Shown here: piece after piece, positions 39,101 through 51,100 of the stretch
How the letters are laid out: the number at the start of each line of letters is the position of its first letter
Numbering within the stretch: the first letter of the stretch is position 1
From: Bathymodiolus brooksi
Lineage: Eukaryota > Mollusca > Bivalvia > Mytilida > Modiolidae
Direction: 5' to 3'
Assembly (NCBI GenBank): GCA_963680875.1
Contig: OY804580.1
Location: 100,044,000-100,107,999 of the forward strand
Length of the DNA stretch: 64,000 bases
The notes under the pieces: generated by a model
The model's database searches: none
Told to the model about the DNA's origin: nothing
What the model saw: the letters and a program-made list of their open reading frames with translations, nothing else
Made by a program: the position numbers and the translations under genes

Positions 39101-42100
39101 TGACGATTTAAAAAAAAAAATCTGTTGTCACTTAAAACAGTCAATGAGGCCGGTAAGGCTGTGTACATGAATGAATAAGAAATAATTCTTTCGGAGTGTG
39201 ATATCCATATAAAGGTGAAATAACGGATGCAAAAATCACCGGCTAAAGTTACACAATATTCCGTTTACAAATATTTCAAGTCCCTATACTTGTTCATCTG
39301 TGACGGCAATATGTGTATTGGACTAGATATTACAGCCAGCTTGATATGAATTAATTAGCTCAGATTACAGGTGTCAATAATGGAAGGAACATCTTGTCAA
39401 CACAAATTTCCAGGTGCCAGTGGGAGAACAATTATAATTAATTCTATTTAATGTTGTTGTTTTTTATTACTATTTGTTTGTAGGTACATTTGCAATCATT
39501 GAAGTAAATTTAATTTGAGAGTCAACACTCTCTAAGTCCGACGTGAGAGTGGATATTTAAAGATTTTTTTTACATTTCTCGAGGTGAACATGTCAAACAT
39601 TTTGTGATCGATGCATATTTGTAAGCGTACTTTCTTTCCGGTATGTAGAATGTCCGTTTACGTAAATGCCCTAGTGTATTTCTACCTTGCAACATATTCG
39701 CGCCAGGAAAGGTAGCTCAAAGGTCAATATATAACTGAAATATTGTTGAAAAGTGACGTTTAAACACCCATAGCCTCATATAAATTATTGCAATAAAATA
39801 TCGATTAAGTAACGAAATTGATATAAATTATTTTCCAGTATATTTAGTATAAAAAGCTTGTTCTACACGTTCACTGTGAGATGTATTGCAACCGCCATTT
39901 TTAACTACAATCACGTGCGCATGCTCGTGTTTGATGGAAAGCTATAGCTATATTTAGATATTTTGTGATAATAATTATATATTGTAAATCGATCCACCCT
40001 GTGATTTTTTTCAACAAGATACATTTTTTATAGTATATATTTTATTATAAAATACAATATTGAACTGATTTTCGATAACACTTCAATCATTGAATATTGA
40101 TTTTTTCGAATGTTGAATATTTTATCACCAGAATTGCACCCCCCTGTTAGTATACGCATGCGCCGGCGAAAATGGCAGGAAAAAAATTGGTCTAAAAAAT
40201 CTCGTTAAATAATGAAAAGCTATGTGAAAAGCTATGTGATATATTGTGCATTGGATTTAAAACATTACATATAAGTTATGACGAAAAGGAGAAAAAAGAA
40301 ACAAAAGCGTTCTTTATCTGATAAAGGAGATAATTCGTCTGGAAATTCGTCTTCGGATCAAAGTTTAACCGCCATTTCGAACAAAGGAAAATGTACAACG
40401 GACAAAGAAAATAAAAAGGTATTTCTTTCTAATACAATAAGTGAAGCGTTATCGTGTATTAACAACAACTCACCCACGAGTACAAACGATCAAATCGTCA
40501 ATATGAATCACTCAATTAATCCAGGATTTCAATACACTACTCCTATGCAATCCAGTACACCCGTTTCGTATCAACAGTATCAGCAATATCAACCTTATCC
40601 ACAACCACCCACCCCTCCGCCACCCCCGCATCCTGTTTCACCTGGAATCGAATCATTGTTGAAGGAAATGTGTAACAGACTTGCAGGTGTAGAATCAAAA
40701 TTAACAAAACTTGATTCAATTGAAGAAAGAATTAATAGCCAATTTAAACATTTCGATTCTGAACTTGTGTCGTGCAAAGATCGAATTGGTGTGCTTGAAC
40801 ATAGTGCTCAATTTTTATCAAACATCCACGATGAACACAAATCCTTAAAATTAAGGATAGAAACTGTTGCAAAAAACATTGAAACTACAAAAACTGTAAA
40901 TAAAGACGTAAAAGACAGGTTAATAGACGTAGAAACACAAAGTCTTAGACAAAATCTTCTGTTTTTCGCAATCGATGAACAACCAGATAACACAGATATG
41001 GAAACCAACAGGCCTGGGGATGACATGGGTGGTGTAACGGGGGGTGAAACGGGGATACGGGGGGTGCAACGGGAAATTCATGACGGAAATTGTTCTAATA
41101 TAGTATTGGAATTTTGTGAAAATGTTATGAAAATAGAAAACGCCAAAACGAACATAAAAATTGAGAAAGCGTACCGATTAGGGAGAAAGAAAGATGGAGC
41201 TACAAGACCGCGACCGATTGTGGTGAAATTTGGTAGCTATGTTGAACGAGAAATGGTACGGAATTTATCTAAACGTCTGAAAGGTACTAACTTTGGAATC
41301 AGTTCACATTATCCGCCAGAAGTGCTGGAGAAAAGGAAAAAGTTAATACCCGTTATGTTAAAAGAGCGACAGGAGAATAAAAAGGCTTACATTGTTGGTG
41401 ATAAGCTGTTCGTAAATGGAACGTTATGGAAAGAATAGGGATCAGCGGAGAGTGATATTAATGAAAATGGAAGTGTAAAAAGTGCTCTTAAAGTATGTTC
41501 TTGGAATATTTCAAAGGGAATAATTAGAAAACTAGCAGATGGGGAATTTCTTAAATCTGTGTGTGAAAATGATATTATATGTTTCAATGAATGTTGGGTA
41601 AAATGTCCAAAGGAATTCGAATTGAATGGTTATGAAAAAAAATATGTGTCAAGAGAAAAATGCAACGGCGGTGGTGTTATTGTGTTTTATAAAAAATGGT
41701 TGAATCCATACTTTTTTATTATGAAATGTTGTGTTGATTGTATGATCTGGTTTAAATTAGATAAATGTATTATGTCGGATGATAAGAATTTATATATGTG
41801 TGCTATTTACATTCCACCAGACAAAAACGTATTTTATAGAAAATATGAATGTGACATTTTCGATGTATTGCAGGAAGAAATAGAACTATACTCTGTAGAC
41901 GGCAACGTTGCCGTCATTGGTGACTTGAATGGGCGTGTAGGAAAAGAACCTGACTTTTTGAGACATGATAATTTGAATAGACAATTAAATGATAATATTG
42001 CAAATTTTATAGAATATGTTCCTGACGATATATTTTGTGATAGATTAACTGAGGATTTAAAACACCCTAATATTTTTGGAAATCGTATACTCCAACTGTG

Positions 42101-45100
42101 TAGATCTTCACGTCTCAGAATTTGTAACGGACGATTCGGTGAATCCAGTGGTAAATTTACATTTCAAAATAAAAACGGATGTTCTGTTATTGATTATATG
42201 TTATTGTCCTGTGAATCATTTTCTATAGTACAACATTTTACTGTTGGAAAATTTACAACTTTTTCATGTCATGCTCCTTTGTTTGTAGATATTAAGCTAA
42301 AGGGATTATCAATTCCAAGTGAATGTACATGTAAAAAGATTAAATGTAAAACGGTAAGGTGGAATGAAGAGTTCAAAGATGAGGTCAAAAGTGATTTAAT
42401 GGTAAATGCGCATAAATTTGAAGAATTGTTTCACAATATCACGGAAGATGGCGAGTGTATTGATGGAAATGTGGATAAAATGAATGAACTGTTAACTGAC
42501 ATTTTTGAAAAATATACGAAAGTTGAATTAGATCGTACGATACAGTGCGAGTATTGCATTGGTCGGAAAAGGGCATCCAACGCAAGCGTTAAACGGGACA
42601 AACCATGGTTTACAGAAGAGTGTAAAATACTATACAATAGCTATAAACGTGCACTATCAATTTTTAATGATATACATTCTGACGAAAATAGAATGAAACT
42701 GAACTTAGAAAAACAAAAGTATAAACGTTTGGAAAATAAATTGAAAAGACTTTATAAGAACAAGCAAGGAAATATGTTTAATTCGATGAGAACTTCAAAC
42801 CCAAAACGTTTTTATGGGAAATTCAGAAAACGGAAAAAAAATGTAAAAAATAAAATCTCAATGGACCAATTTGTAGATCATTTTAAAAATTTGATTTCAA
42901 ATGATAACGTTGATAATGGACCAGACACAACAGATACCATGGACTGTGTGTTTGAAGAATTAGACAAACCCTTTACAGAAAATGAATTAGAAACTTGTAT
43001 TAAAGGTTTGAATCGAAATAAGTCGCCTGGTGTGGACAATATTTTAAATGAATATATTTTAGAAGGAAAGACAATCCTAATACCAATATTGTGTAAACTA
43101 TTTAACGTAATATTATGCACTAGTCGCTTCCCAGAATTATGGGTGAAAAGTGTTATTGTACCGTTATTTAAGAAGGGACCAGTTGATGACCCTGGAAACT
43201 ACAGAGGTATATCGTTAGTCTCGCATATCGGAAAGCTATTCACATCAACGATTAATACAAGACTTATGAAATGGAGCGAAGATAACAGTGTTCTGACTGA
43301 TGCGCAGTTTGGATTTAGACCGGGTTATGGCACTCATGACGCAATCTTTGCTCTTCATTCCATAATTTCAAAATCATTAAGGCAGGGTAAAAGATTATAT
43401 TGTTGCTTTATTGATTATGTTAAGGCTTTTGACAGTGTGTCTCACTTTAAGTTATGGTTAAAACTAGCCAAATATGGTGTAACTGGAAAGCTTTTAGATC
43501 TAATTAAATCTATGTACTCCAAATTAAAATCGAGTGTAAAGCATGATGGTAATTTTTCAGATTTTTTTAGCTGTAATATTGGACTCGTGCAGGGGGAATC
43601 ATTATCACCATTTTTATATGCCATGTATGTCAATGATATTGAAATAGAATTAATTAAACAAGGATGTCAATCATACGAATTAAAAATGCTCAATCTGTAC
43701 TTACTAATGTATGCTGATGATACTGTTTTGTTCAGTGAAAATGTTCATGAACTTCAAAATATGATTAATGTTGTAAATGTATGTTCAAATGAATACAATC
43801 TGCATGTAAATTTGTTAAAAACAAAGGTTGTCATATTTAGAAATCGAGGTAATATTAAATCAGAAGAAAAATGGTATCTTAATGGGGAATCCATTGAAAT
43901 ATGTAATGAATTTATGTACCTTGGTATTTTGTTAAATTATAATGGTGTCTTTACTAATACTCAGAAAATGTTGTCGAATCGAGGGAAAAAAGCTGTATTT
44001 AGTTTATTTAGTAAAATTCAGGATGATTATTTTAATACAGAGACTTTGCTATCACTTTTTGACACATATGTAAAAAGTATTGTAAATTATGGATGTGAAG
44101 TGTGGGGCTTCCATAAAGGTGTGGATATTGAGACATTACATTTATCTTTTTTGAAAAGAGTATTGAAAGTGAGAAAGAGTACTTCAAATTATATGGTCTA
44201 TTTTGAACTTGGGAGGTTCCCATTGTATATAAACAGGTACTGTAGAATGTTAAAATATTGGTTTAAAATTTTAAAAACAGAAAATTGTATACTTAAAAAT
44301 TGTTATGAAGATATGTTTGAGTCTAGTGCTTTTAAACCAAATGATAAACTAAATTGGGGATGTAAAATACGAGATATATTGTGTAAATATGGTTTTAATC
44401 ATGTATGGCTGTCACAAAATGTTGTTAATGAAGATATATTCATGTTAGAATTTAAGCAGCGAGTTATAGATACTTTTTTAAATGAGGCAATTTCTTTTTT
44501 TGAAGAATCGCCAAAATGTCATTTCTATAAGTATATATATGATGACCATAACCTGCAATTTTATTTAAGTCGACCAGTTAATTATATGTTTAAGCCACTT
44601 ATTAGTAGATATCGCTTACATGCACATAGTTTAAATATTGAAACTGGTAGATACTATAATATAGATAGACATGCTAGAATTTTAACATGTGTAACAATAA
44701 TGATATAGAAGATGAGTATCACTTTATTTTAGAATGTAGTAAATATGTGGAAATTCGTAGAAAATATATAAAACCCTATTATTGTATCAATCCATCTGCT
44801 TTTAAACTAACACAGTTATTATCTGTTCAAAATATTAAAGAACTTAACAATCTTGGAAAGTATTTGTATGTGGCTGAAAAAATTCGCAATTCCTAAATTT
44901 ATATCATGCTCCGCTATAATTATAATTATATAATTATGTATTGTGTATAATGTATCATGTATTGTTTGTAATTTGTATTTATATACCTATAAGCTGTATT
45001 GCTTTTGGAATAAGGTATTATTATTTATTGCTTTATTTAAAAAAAAAAATAACACCAAGAACATCGATGATACGAGTCTTCTTATTCAGAAATAAACCTA

Positions 45101-48100
45101 CAGCAAAATAAAGGTATACATTTTTTGTACTGTGAACAAAATCGTCATTTTTATCTAGATTTATCGTGCGAAAAATACGGTACTCCTCTACTATACTAAT
45201 TTGGATTAGGTGATTGGAATTAGGTGCCATCATCAAAATAAAGATTAAAAAATGTATTTCATGATAATGATGGCTGATTAAAATTGTTTGTCATGCATTA
45301 GCAGTCAGTTGTCACCAATATACAGGAAGAGCCCCTACTGGGAAGCCATTCAATGAAAATAACAACCTGACCATATTGCTAAATAAGAATAAGAATTAGA
45401 TAAGAAATTAGAATTTATAGAAGGCAAGGATTTATATAATTAACACATTAAGTCACATTTCATTTATTTAGCTTGGGTCAGTTATCAATTAAAAAGACAA
45501 AAATGGTTTTAAAAAAAATCTGTCTAATAAGTATTTACCTAAATAACGATATCATGACGTATAATAATTTCTCACCGTAAATGTATTTATTTTATTAAGA
45601 TATTTATACACATATATAAGAAAAAAGATATAAATTTATTTTTTAAGTACAAATAAATTGGAAGACGGCTTGAAAATCGAAAACGTAGAATAGTTATCTA
45701 TGTTTTTAAGTCTTAGTAAAAAGAGTCTTGAGCAACGTCTTTTTTCACACCTGTGATAGGTGTATTTGTATATCATGAATGCACGATGCGATAACATGCG
45801 ATAACATGCTGAGATGGGTGATGTTTTGACAGGTAAACTGTAAAAAAAAAACGTAGAATACACTAATAAAATATTATTTCACCTATATCAGGACTCCGCA
45901 GACTGCCAATTTTCAAGAAGAAAAAAACCGGATTTATGACCCATTCGCCATGAACAAAATAAAACTTAAATTTTACTAATTAATTTTAATCCAAATTTGC
46001 CTTTGTCATGCATTAGCAGTCAGTTGTAATATACAGGATGTAACCAATATACAGGAAGAGCCCCTACTGGGAAGCCATTCAATGAAAATAACAACCTGAC
46101 CATATTGTTAAATAAGAATAAGAATTAGATAAGAAATTAAAATTTATAGAAGGCAAGGATTTCTATAATTAACACATTAAGTCACATTTCATTTATTTAG
46201 CTTTGGTCAGTTATCAATTAAAAAGACAAAAATGGTTTTAAAAAAAATCTGTCTAATAAGTATTTACCTAAATAACGATATCATAACGTATAATAATTTC
46301 TCACCGTAAATGTATTTATTTTATTAAGATAGTTATACACATATATAAGAAAAAAGATATAAATTTATTTTTTAAGTAAAAATAAATTTGAAGACGGCTT
46401 GAAAATCGAAAACGTAGAATAGTTATCTATGTTTATAAGTCTTAGTAAAAAGAGTCTTGAGCAACGTTTTTTTTTCACACCTGTGATAGGTGTATTTGTA
46501 TATCATTGAATGCACGATGCGACAACATGCTGAGATGGGTGATGTTTTGACAGGTAAACTGTGAAAAAAAAAACCTGTAGAATACACTAATAAAATATTA
46601 TTTCACCTATATCAGGACTCCGCAGACTGCCAATTTTCAAGAAGAAAAAAAAAACGGGATTTACGGATTTATGACCCATTCGCCATGAACAAAATAAAGC
46701 TTAAATTTTACTAAATAATTTTAATCCAAATTTGCCTTTAAAGAAATAAATGTATAAATTAGAATTATTTACCCGGGTTCGTTCGCCCTACATTTGGCAA
46801 ACACGTAAAAGAGCAAACGCACCCGATATCGTAAACCGGCAACTGTCTGCAGCAAGTGAAAGGGCCTTGGCATCGATTGTCGCGAGTACATAGGGACATA
46901 TTAATATTCACTTCTAGTGCACTTAAAACATGGGTACTGCATGTTAATACATTTTATTCATGGATATTATTGTATATATCGCCCGTGACAGCCGTTAACA
47001 TATCTATACTTTCCGTACCACTGTATATCACTCATTTACTTCAGCTTTACTATGATACGCATGTTTCTTTATGCACAAATTTATTGGTTAGCAGAATTTG
47101 GGGACGTTTCCTGTTTACAGTTTAACTATCTGAGAGTGGAGACTCTCACTCCGACCTGGGAGGATTTGGTCGGACATTTGTCGGACAATTTGGTCGGACA
47201 TTTGTCGGTGTGAAGTCCGACAAAACTCTCTGTCCGACCTGAGTGTTTGATCGTTGATACACTTGGAGGGATCTGTATATTATGTAACCTTGTACATGTC
47301 AATAAAAAAAAAATGTCGGATGTAAAAATACGGATGAAAACACATAAATTGACGCTACATTGTAGGAATAATGACATTCTTTTCTTAAGAAAGGATAAAT
47401 ACAGCAAGCAAGCTTGTTATACATTTAAATTTCACCCCGAGATCACACTATTACTAAAACTAGGATGTCAACAAATAACACGCATAACCAACAAAACACG
47501 TGACGCTATCAAAAAAAAAAAAAAAAAATATCGTTAACTAACGAAATAGAAAATGAAGTACAACTTTTTAAAATATTTTATTGGATAAAAATACAATAAT
47601 GAATGGAGTATGTGATCTGAGCTCTTCCTGTCCAAAAATATGTAGAAGAATATTCGATTATTAGCATGTGTTATCGGTTTTCGTGCTATTATCGATTTTC
47701 AGATATAGCGATTAACAGTGTTAACCCTTCATTCACATGATGATTGGAATTTTCAAAGAATGGCTAGTTAAATATTTCTTTGTACATAAGATTGTTTTTA
47801 AAGTCATTCTTGTATTTTAATATACTCTCGATTATCTGGCAACTTTTGCTGTCAGTAAAATGGCGTCATCTGTTTTCGTATGAAGTAAAAACAGGGCCGA
47901 TATACGGGATGGAAATGAATATAAAATCCGGAAATGGATGGTTTTAAAATTTCATGGTTCTGGCCATCTACCAAATCATATTACATCTAAATAAAATAAC
48001 AGAATGTTTAAAAATGACCACTTTCAAAATTGTGTTTACTTTTGATGTTTTTCTTAGTACTGAAACCACAATGCACTACAAAGTGACATGTATTTTATAT

Positions 48101-51100
48101 AAGAAACAGGCATATTTCAGTCAGCTCTTTTGTTTACAAGTACGATCAGTGACCCCATGACAGTTACATGATAGAAAGAGCCGGTGCCTGAGAGGCAGAC
48201 GACATAGTAAGTTCAATTTTATATAGCCCTTCTGGATTTTTTTCCAGCTACTTTATAAATGAAGTAAATTTTTAGCATTACAAAAAGTACGGTTCAGTAG
48301 GTAGGTTCACTGTTTTTGGTACTTGCGTCTTTAAAAGCAAACTTTAACATCTTTTATGAATTTATTACACAATCACTTTTTGCAGATTTACGTTTTGTTT
48401 CTATATACTTATGGCAAAACAAACGAATCGGAGAAAACGATCCGTCTTTAATGAGACACATTTACAAAAGATTTTTTCGAAAATTGAAGAACTACGAAAT
48501 TATGTGAAAAAAAAAGAACAGACATCGGAACAATGCCATGAATTCGTAAAAAAAAATAAAAATAGGCCTATGCTACGGAGTAAAATTGTTTTAATGCTAT
48601 TATTTATAAGATCGCACTTTGTAATCGATCGTTCATGCACTACAATAAAGCTACACATAAGCTCTGCTTCTTAGCTAAAAGCACAGAAAGTTACAGGGTA
48701 GGGAGCCATAAAATTGAGAGGATTATGTAAACATATAATTTGTAATAGTTTTCATTTGACAATTACAGACGATGCGTATTATAAATACTTTTAAAGTATA
48801 TTATACAAAACTTCAGGGTACATCTCTTACGTAATATAATAATTTGTTTATGGAAATACAATATTCTTACTTGCCAACAGTAAAAAGATTAATCTGTTTT
48901 CATAACGGTTATTTCTGATTTGAACAAAGCGTAATATGTCTGCGTAAAGAAAACATTTTTTGTTTATTTTAATAACGTCTTTCGAACTGGCGGACCCTTC
49001 TGATTAATCTCAGAATAGTCATAAAAAATATGATTGTTGTTTTTATAAGGAAAAATTGCATATGAATGTATTTTGTCTATTTTGCTTTTTGGGGTTTGCA
49101 AGAAGAATGTTCTACCCTGCTCTGTTCACCCTGCTTTACTTCATAATTTACGTGTATCACACTTTGCTAATATTTTAATACATTTAAAGTCACATTTCTT
49201 AATAAACATCGCATTAAGTTAAAATACGACATAAAAATCAAATACGCAACAATTGATGGATTATTGTGTATTGAATACACTAAATTTATTAAGGGCCAGA
49301 CTAGTATGACATAAATAATAATAATAAATAAATAAATAAATAAATACGTATAGATAGATACACGATAATATAATACTATAGATCGTCATATTCAATGAGC
49401 TAGTGACGACTACAGTATTACGTAATCTCTACTCAGCGGGTGATTTAGATGACCGTGCGATTTAACTGGTAAAATGCAAATTTAAAAGGTAAAACGCTAA
49501 AATCCCACGATAATGCAAATTTAAAAGGAAAAACGCAAATATAAAAGGTAAAACGCTAAAATCCCACGACAATGCAAATTTAAAAGGAAAAACACAAATA
49601 TAAAAGGAAAAACGCTAAAATCCCACGACAATGCAAATTTAAAAGGAAAAACGCAAATATAAAAGGTAAAACGCTAAAATCCCACGACAATGCAAATTTA
49701 AAAGGAAAAACGCAAATATAAAAGGTAAAACGCTAAAATCCCACGACAATGCAAATTTAAAAGGAAAAACGCTAAAATCCCACGACAATGCAAATTTAAA
49801 AGGAAAAACGCAAATATGAAAGGAAAAACGCTAAAATGCCACGACAATGCAAATTTAAAAGGTAAAACGCAAATATAACAAGACAATTCGCTAATTTAAC
49901 TGGTAAACGCTAATATAACTGGTAATCTTTAATTATTTGCATTTTACCGGGAATATTTGCATTTTACCGGGGATATTTGCATTTTCTATTTCCTAGTGCT
50001 TCTCTAAACCAAACCCTGAATAAAACAGCATCTTGTATAAACCTTCTCTAAATCAAACCCCGAATAAAACAGAATACTGTATAAACCTTCTCTAAACCAA
50101 ACCCTGAATAAAACAGCATCCTGTCTAAACCAAACCCTGAATAAAACAGCATCCTGTATAAACCTGTCTAAACCAAACCCTGAATAAAACAGCATCCTGT
50201 ATAAACCTTCTCTAAACCAAACCCTGAATAAAACAGCATCCTGTATAAACCTTCTCTAAATCAAACCCTGAATAAAACAGAATACTGTATAAACCTGTCT
50301 AAACCAAACCCTGAATAAAACAGCATCCTGTATAAACCTGTCTAAACCAAACCCTGAATAAAACAGCATCCTGTATAAACCTTCTCTAAACCAAACCCTG
50401 AATAAAACAGCATCCTGTATAAACCTTCTCTAAACCAAACCCTGAATAAAACAGCATCCTGTATAAACCTTCTCTAAACCAAACCCTGAATAAAACAGCA
50501 TCCTGTATAAGCCTTCTCTAAATCAAACCCTGAATAAAACAGAATACTGTATAAACCTGTCTAAACCAAACCCTGAATAAAAAGCATCCTGTATAAACCT
50601 GTCTAAACCAAACCCTGAATAAAACAGCATCCTGTATAAACCTTCTCTAAACCAAACCCTGAATAAAACAGCATCCTGTATAAACCTTCTCTAAACCAAA
50701 CCCTGAATAAAACAGCATCCTGTATAAACCTTCTCTACACCAAACCCTGAATAAAACAGCATCCTGTATAAACCTTCTCTAAACCAAACCCTGAATAAAA
50801 CAGCATCCTGTATAAACCTTCTCTAAACCAAACCCTGAATAAAACAGCATCCTGTATAAACCTTCTCTAAACCAAACCCTGAATAAAACAGCATCCTGTA
50901 TAAACCTTCTCTAAATCAAACCCTGAATAAAACAGAATACTGTATAAACCTGTCTAAACCAAACCCTGAATAAAATGGCATCCTGTATAAACCTTCTCTA
51001 AACCAAACCCTGAATAAAACAGCATCCTGTATAAACCTTCTCTAAACCAATCCCTGAATAAAACAGCATCCTGTATAAACCTTCTCTAAACCAAACCCTG

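Larger units (their letters stand above)
40156..45022 (+). mobile_element. Two-ORF non-LTR retrotransposon (LINE)
   Basis: Borders follow from comparison with the empty copy A: the shared sequence stops at GTTAGTATAC and resumes at TTTATTGCTTTATTTAAA. The inserted 4.87 kb begins GCATGCGCCGGCGAAAATGG and ends TTTTGGAATAAGGTATTATT. It carries ORF1 and ORF2 on +. The 3' end is a short ATT repeat rather than a long poly(A). The clade is not certain. Confidence 0.85.
38470..47266. mobile_element. Nested inverted-repeat element with GTCGGACA motifs
   Basis: CCAAGTGTATCAACGATCAA and ACACTCA (38470-38496) are present exactly inverted at 47240-47266. Inside both ends are clusters of TTGGTCGGACA and GTCCGAC motifs, resembling subterminal binding sites. 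Without the LINE it would be about 3.9 kb. No target duplication or transposase is visible, so the class is unknown. Confidence 0.6.
31938..49998. mobile_element. Giant CACTA/EnSpm-type DNA transposon (18.06 kb)
   Basis: Left end CACTAGGAAATAGAAAATGC, right end the reverse complement GCATTTTCTATTTCCTAGTG. The 3-bp sequence CTT lies directly on both sides (31935-31937, 49999-50001), and removing the element plus one CTT restores a perfect 44-bp satellite unit (ATAAACCTT-CTCTAAACC). CACTA ends and 3-bp duplications define the CMC/EnSpm superfamily. The terminal inverted repeats are about 1.1 and 0.85 kb, with subterminal arrays as in CACTA elements, where they bind transposase. No EnSpm transposase was recognised, so it looks non-autonomous; the interior is filled by other elements. 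Confidence 0.88.
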
